A program made the position numbers and the translations under genes. The notes under the pieces were generated by a model. The model was not told the DNA's origin. It made no database searches and saw only the letters and a list, made by a program, of their open reading frames with translations. Shown here one piece after another: positions 60,928 to 64,000 of a stretch of 64,000 bases of DNA. The first letter of the stretch is position 1, and each line of letters opens with the position of its first letter. Origin of the DNA: Bog-756 sp963725275 (lineage in GTDB: Bacteria > Actinomycetota > Acidimicrobiia > Acidimicrobiales > RAAP-2); NCBI GenBank assembly GCA_963725275.1, contig CAVRXS010000006.1:558001-622000 (forward strand), in the 5' to 3' direction.

Positions 60928-61401
60928 GTGCGTGCTTCCCGGCTCTTCGCAGCTCTGGTCTTCTTCCTCGCTGTCTTTCCAGCTGCCTTGTTTGCCTCCT
61001 CTGAGACAGCGTCAGCGACATCGGGAACTGTGTACTGCAAGAAACTGTTGACGCAGAATGGTTTAATTCATATACCGGAGTGTTCGGATCCTGCGAACAC
61101 CGGCAGAACCGGATACTTCACACTCAATCAGTTCTTCGAAGAAGATGGCTTGACCATGATCCACTGGAAGACGGGCAACAACGACACCACCTGGAAGGGG
61201 GGCACGACAACGGTGTTCAAGATGGTCTTTCTGCAAGAGGAAATCGGTGCCTGCCCTCCCGGTGGTCCTGGTAATGACAGCTGGCAGGTGAGCGGGGAGA
61301 TCACGGTGGACCATACGGGGTCTATTTCCGGATCAGTATCCGGAAATCTCTGTACGGGGGCCTCCGGGCTCTATCTCGCTTCGGGGTATTTCAGGGTTTG
61401 A
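60928..61401 (+). CDS. Small secreted protein
   Basis: 157 residues from a GTG with GAGGAGGTCTC upstream. Signal peptide (SRLFAALVFFLAVFPAALFA), cleavage near ETASA-TS. The mature domain has four or more Cys: TVYCKKL, PECSDP, GACPPGG, NLCTGAS, and MIHWKTGNNDTTWKGGTTTV. The C...C...W-x-T...GGTTT order resembles the 12092 protein and the C-terminal module of the 32520 protein. Function unknown. GC content and codon use are lower here than in the centre of the window. Confidence 0.75.
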   Translation: MRASRLFAALVFFLAVFPAALFASSETASATSGTVYCKKLLTQNGLIHIPECSDPANTGRTGYFTLNQFFEEDGLTMIHWKTGNNDTTWKGGTTTVFKMVFLQEEIGACPPGGPGNDSWQVSGEITVDHTGSISGSVSGNLCTGASGLYLASGYFRV

Positions 61402-61729
61402 GAGGCCAACCCAGTACTTCGTCATAGAACACGAACGTTCACGGGTGCAAGAGCTGGCCTGAACCCGAGCGGACCGGTCGTCGGCAACGAACAGATTCCG
61501 TTGCGTCGCCCGTAGTCCTGTCACCAGGTTAACTCCGAGCGAATTCTTGGCGACGTTTTGTAGATGGGGTGCGGCGCTCGCCCGCGGCGGCTTGTTCCCT
61601 TGACTTCCAGTGGAGTCCGCAGGAGGATGCAGGTGGGGCGACGAGGGGAATCGCGGCGCGGCGCGCGCACGCATGATCCCGCGGCCCACCAAACATCACC
61701 GGGCCGCTCAACCAAGCGGAGGTACGTCC
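61402..61729. other. Gene-free stretch
   Basis: Intergenic region before the secreted protein at 61730. The frames on both strands lack coding character. No repeats or strong hairpin seen. It probably holds the promoter of the 61730 gene. Confidence 0.5.
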
Positions 61730-62374
61730 ATGAAAACACGATTCGTAGTCGCTCTCGCGGTGGTGTGCTCATCGTTAGGGGTGCTCACCGGCGGGTTGGT
61801 CGCCCACGCCCAGGCGGCACCTGGAACACCGGAGATCGATCGGGCAAACGTCAAGGTGATCAACCTGCAGGGTCCGACACTCACCGCGGCGCGCTGCACC
61901 GGTGAGGACGCAATGGCCTACATCACCTACACGGGCGGACCCTTCACCGGAGGGGTGAACCAGATATTGCCCGATCCGACCGACTACCCGATTCCTGCGA
62001 ACAGCCCGCTGACCCTGTCCGCCATCGTCTGGACGGTCAATCTGAAGACCATGCGCGGCGTGCTGACCGCGACGGTCGGAATTGGTCCGGCATCAACGGG
62101 ACCCATCTTCTCAGGAAAGCTCATCCTGGTCACCCAGGGTCTTCCCTCCGCTGGCGCACTCGTACCGGGCCGAGGATGGATCAATGCCAAGGCCACTCTC
62201 CCCGACGAAGGAGTGACACCAGGTGACGACAGCCTGATCGCCAACGTCGAGGCGAAGCTCAGCCCGGTCGGCGGCACCCTCCAATTCGGGAACGGAGTCG
62301 CGGCACTGGGCATCCCCGACTACACGGTCGTCACAAACGTCGCGCCGGCTCCTGCGAGCGACGGGGTCTGCTGA
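61730..62374 (+). CDS. Secreted protein, unknown
   Basis: 214 residues. GCGGAGGTACGTCC precedes the ATG. Signal peptide MKTRFVVALAVVCSSLGVLT, cleavage near AQA-AP. The mature domain is beta-rich and nearly Cys-poor (RCTGEDAMAYITYTGGPFTGG, GVLTATVGIGPASTGPIFSG, KATLPDEGVTPGDDSLI). No recognised family. Followed by a very strong terminator. Confidence 0.75.
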   Translation: MKTRFVVALAVVCSSLGVLTGGLVAHAQAAPGTPEIDRANVKVINLQGPTLTAARCTGEDAMAYITYTGGPFTGGVNQILPDPTDYPIPANSPLTLSAIVWTVNLKTMRGVLTATVGIGPASTGPIFSGKLILVTQGLPSAGALVPGRGWINAKATLPDEGVTPGDDSLIANVEAKLSPVGGTLQFGNGVAALGIPDYTVVTNVAPAPASDGVC

Positions 62375-62434
62375 GCCGTCCCGATCAGGACCGCAACAGG
62401 CGCCGTTCCGGCGTCCCGAGCGCCCAGCACCGTG

Positions 62435-62465
62435 ACCGACCCCGGGCGTCCCGCCCGGGGTCGGT
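62435..62465 (+). terminator. Strong terminator hairpin
   Basis: ACCGACCCCGGGCG (62435-62448), loop TCC, CGCCCGGGGTCGGT (62452-62465): a 14-bp perfect stem, 61 bp after the stop of the secreted-protein gene. Confidence 0.85.
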
Positions 62466-62486
62466 CCAGTTCTTGGCTACTCGAGA

Positions 62487-62835
62487 TCAAGATTTGTGAT
62501 TTCCAGGTCGGGCACCGCTGCTCACAATGAAGAGGAATTGGAAGGCGACGATGCCTTCGCCCCCAACGGCGGCCGCCACAGTCACCGATCCAACGCCGCT
62601 GAGGGTTCCGCTGGCGTTGACCTGCTACTCGTCGACGATCCCGTTTCCGCCGGTCTGGACGTAGAGGAACTGCCCTTCCGACGATGCTGAAGCGTCAACC
62701 GTTCCCGCGTCGGTGCTTGTCTGGCCGATGAGGGTTAGCAGGTCACTGGGGGCCGCTTGGTACCCGCTCACCGAAGCGCTCCCGGCGTTGGAGGCGTAGA
62801 AGTACCGCTGGGCCGGAGCAACCCAGCACGTTGCC
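62487..62835 (-). pseudogene. Remnant of a secreted beta-propeller (lactonase-like) gene
   Basis: Read on the minus strand, one frame gives RYFYASNAGSASVSGYQAAP, LIGQTSTDAGTVDASASSEG, QFLYVQTGGNGIVDE, then an in-frame TAG (62625-62627), then NASGTLSGVGSVTVAAAVGG and EGIVAF. This is the repeat pattern of secreted lactonase-type beta-propellers (SNAGS...GY / DASAS-x-G-FLYVQTGGNG). An in-frame TAG lies only about eight codons before the RYFY block, so the rest of the gene is gone or out of frame. The final codons run into a sequence related to the 21493 repeat and stop at 62487. Confidence 0.7.
62508..62529 (+). repeat. Relative of the 21493 repeat unit
   Basis: TCGGGCACCGCTGCTCACAATG matches GCGGGCACCACTTCCCACAATG at 21493-21514 in 18 of 22 positions. 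It sits at the broken C-terminal end of the propeller pseudogene. Confidence 0.45.
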
Positions 62836-62943
62836 GCCTACCGGTCCCAACGGCGTCTTGACGATCAGCAGAAGCCACCAGCGTGGAAGGCGACCATCAC
62901 GGGCGCGACCATCACCGGGGATTCAGGTCCTACGCTTCGCCTT

Positions 62944-63531
62944 GTGGAGATGGACCAGGAGCTGCTCGACCGCTTGCGGAACGGCGACGAGGAAGCCTTC
63001 GTGATGCTGGTAGCCCGTTACCAGCAACCAATGCTTCGGCTGGCTCGCTCGATGGTGTCCAGCCAAGCGGTGGCCGAGGAGGCCGTCCAGGACACCTGGA
63101 TGGGCGTGGTCCGCGGCGTTGATCGCTTCGAAGGCCGCTCGAGCTTCAAGACCTGGCTGTTTCGGATCCTGGTCAACCGGTCCCGGTCCGCTGGCTCCCA
63201 GGAGCCGGTCAACGCCCCGTTGGAGACGCTGCACGCCGTTGATCCCGCCCGCTTCGACGCGCAGGGCCACTGGGCCGATCCGCTTGACCGATGGACGGAG
63301 GAAAGCACCAATCGCCTCGACGCAGCTACGTGGATGCCGGCCCTCAAAGCAGCTCTTGACGGCTTACCACCTCGACAACGCCAAGTCGTTCTCCTGTGCG
63401 ATGTCGAAGATCTCACGAACGAGGAGGCGTGCGCCGTACTCGGGGTCAGCCCTGGGAATCGGCGAGTCCTGTTGCACCACGGGCGATCCCGCCTTCGCGA
63501 AATCCTCGAACCCGAGATGAGGAAGTTCTAA
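62944..63531 (+). CDS. ECF-type RNA polymerase sigma factor
   Basis: 195 residues from a GTG (ATG at 62950 also possible). Region 2: EEAFVMLVARYQQPMLRLAR, AVAEEAVQDTWMGVVRGVDRF, SSFKTWLFRILVNRSRS. Region 4: ALKAALDGLPPRQRQVVLLC, VEDLTNEEACAVLGVSPGNRRVLLHHGRSRLREIL, with the GNRRVLLHHGRSR helix. The gene is followed 3 bp later by a zinc-finger anti-sigma factor, the classical pair. GC content is slightly lower than upstream. Confidence 0.92.
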   Translation: MEMDQELLDRLRNGDEEAFVMLVARYQQPMLRLARSMVSSQAVAEEAVQDTWMGVVRGVDRFEGRSSFKTWLFRILVNRSRSAGSQEPVNAPLETLHAVDPARFDAQGHWADPLDRWTEESTNRLDAATWMPALKAALDGLPPRQRQVVLLCDVEDLTNEEACAVLGVSPGNRRVLLHHGRSRLREILEPEMRKF

Positions 63532-63534
63532 CCG

Positions 63535-63789
63535 ATGCTGTCACTGCGACGAAAGAACATCGTGTGCCAACAGGCGGTCGAACTGGTCACGGACTACCTC
63601 GAAGGCGCACTATCACGCCGGGAGCGGCGCCGGTTCGAATCCCATCTCCGTGCATGTCCCAATTGCTCTGCGTATCTGGAGCAGATCAAGACGACCATCG
63701 CGTTGGCTGGATCGATCGAGCCGGAGGACCTGACCCCAGAGGCGCGGGCGGACCTCACCGATCTCTACAGACGCTGGCGTTCCGACTAA
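63535..63789 (+). CDS. Zinc-finger (zf-HC2) anti-sigma factor
   Basis: 84 residues. The anti-sigma motif is FESHLRACPNCSAYLEQI (H-x3-C-x2-C), with the upstream Cys in IVCQQAVELV, giving the zinc-binding ZAS domain. No membrane segment follows, so it is a soluble cytoplasmic anti-sigma. It partners the ECF sigma factor just upstream (stop-to-start gap of 3 bp). Confidence 0.9.
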   Translation: MLSLRRKNIVCQQAVELVTDYLEGALSRRERRRFESHLRACPNCSAYLEQIKTTIALAGSIEPEDLTPEARADLTDLYRRWRSD

Positions 63790-64000
63790 AAGCCCGAGGC
63801 GTTTCCGCACAACTGTCCGATCGGTAGTGCTTGAGGAACACCGTCGTTTCCGAAAGATCGGTCGCCCTATTTGGAGCCGTCGTCCAGCGACGCGGTCGGT
63901 AGGGACCAGCAAGCTCTTTTTGTCCAGACCCGATCCGGATGGCTGCTCGGTGATTGCCCCTCAACCGTGCTGCCAGAACCGGCTGGACAAGCTCCGGATT
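63790..64000. other. Window end, nothing recognised
   Basis: 211 bp after the anti-sigma gene. No convincing reading frame, RNA gene or hairpin is seen. Confidence 0.4.

Noticed and set aside
63630..63650. GGTTCGAATCCC, tRNA T-loop-like sequence
   Set aside because: It is in frame within the anti-sigma gene (encoding RFESH) and no acceptor, D or anticodon arms fit around it.

Overview
This 64 kb window is high-GC chromosomal DNA from an actinomycete, most likely an uncultured member of the Acidimicrobiia. Four things point there: the 42-residue secreted repeat containing GYWLVAADGGVFAFGD (49646-50566), many small secreted Ig-like or propeller proteins, an F420-type LLM oxidoreductase, and GTG starts with 4-bp stop/start overlaps. 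I found no rRNA, tRNA, CRISPR array, intact insertion sequence or prophage. The window reads as ordinary chromosome with an accessory, surface-protein-rich middle and a slightly less GC-rich right end.

Layout. 1-2976: the 3' part of an AddA/RecB-like helicase-nuclease broken by many frameshifts, all in its first ~2.3 kb; this looks like poor sequence at a contig edge. 3.1-8.2 kb: small membrane protein, DUF6295-like protein, an MFS exporter / MerR / dienelactone hydrolase operon with a MerR-type operator upstream, and a lipoprotein. 8.4-15.5 kb: an unusual FtsH-like protease, two translationally coupled secreted proteins, a protein with a PemK-like tail, and a membrane protein. 15.6-19.5 kb: operon of pdxH (one frameshift), acyl-CoA dehydrogenase, TesB-like thioesterase and LLM oxidoreductase. 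19.6-27 kb: class V aminotransferase, 3-methyladenine glycosylase I, then a catabolic set (two SDRs, a DapB-fold reductase, an NTF2-like protein, a serine hydrolase) and a TauE/SafE transporter. 27.1-31 kb: ECF sigma factor coupled to a DUF4349 membrane protein, and a GT-C-like membrane protein.

31-39.8 kb is the most distinctive stretch: arylsulfotransferase, a seven-repeat secreted propeller, two near-duplicate secreted phosphoesterases flanking a seven-repeat RCC1 protein, and a lipoprotein. 40-48.9 kb: hotdog thioesterase, HNH-like secreted protein, UbiA prenyltransferase, an HMCES/YedK abasic-site protein, an Nmad3 nucleotide-modification protein, NAD-dependent formate dehydrogenase, and a secreted protein with an HEVGE motif. 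49-54.5 kb: GYW-repeat surface protein, Tat-exported mini-protein, frameshifted DUF4331 protein, APH-like kinase, zinc-ribbon mini-protein and a 36-residue ORF before a strong hairpin. 54.9-62.4 kb: small secreted proteins, GNAT, and an ArsR / SRPBCC / dihydrofolate-reductase-like operon with an operator over the arsR start. The right end carries a decayed propeller gene, and an ECF sigma factor with its zinc-finger anti-sigma factor.

Four genes are frameshifted: the addA-like gene, pdxH, the DUF4331 gene and arsR. In the last three a single base restores a full-length, family-like protein, so sequencing error is at least as likely as real inactivation. Starts were chosen from Shine-Dalgarno spacing, signal peptides and overlaps. 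All family names come from reading the protein sequence; no search was run.
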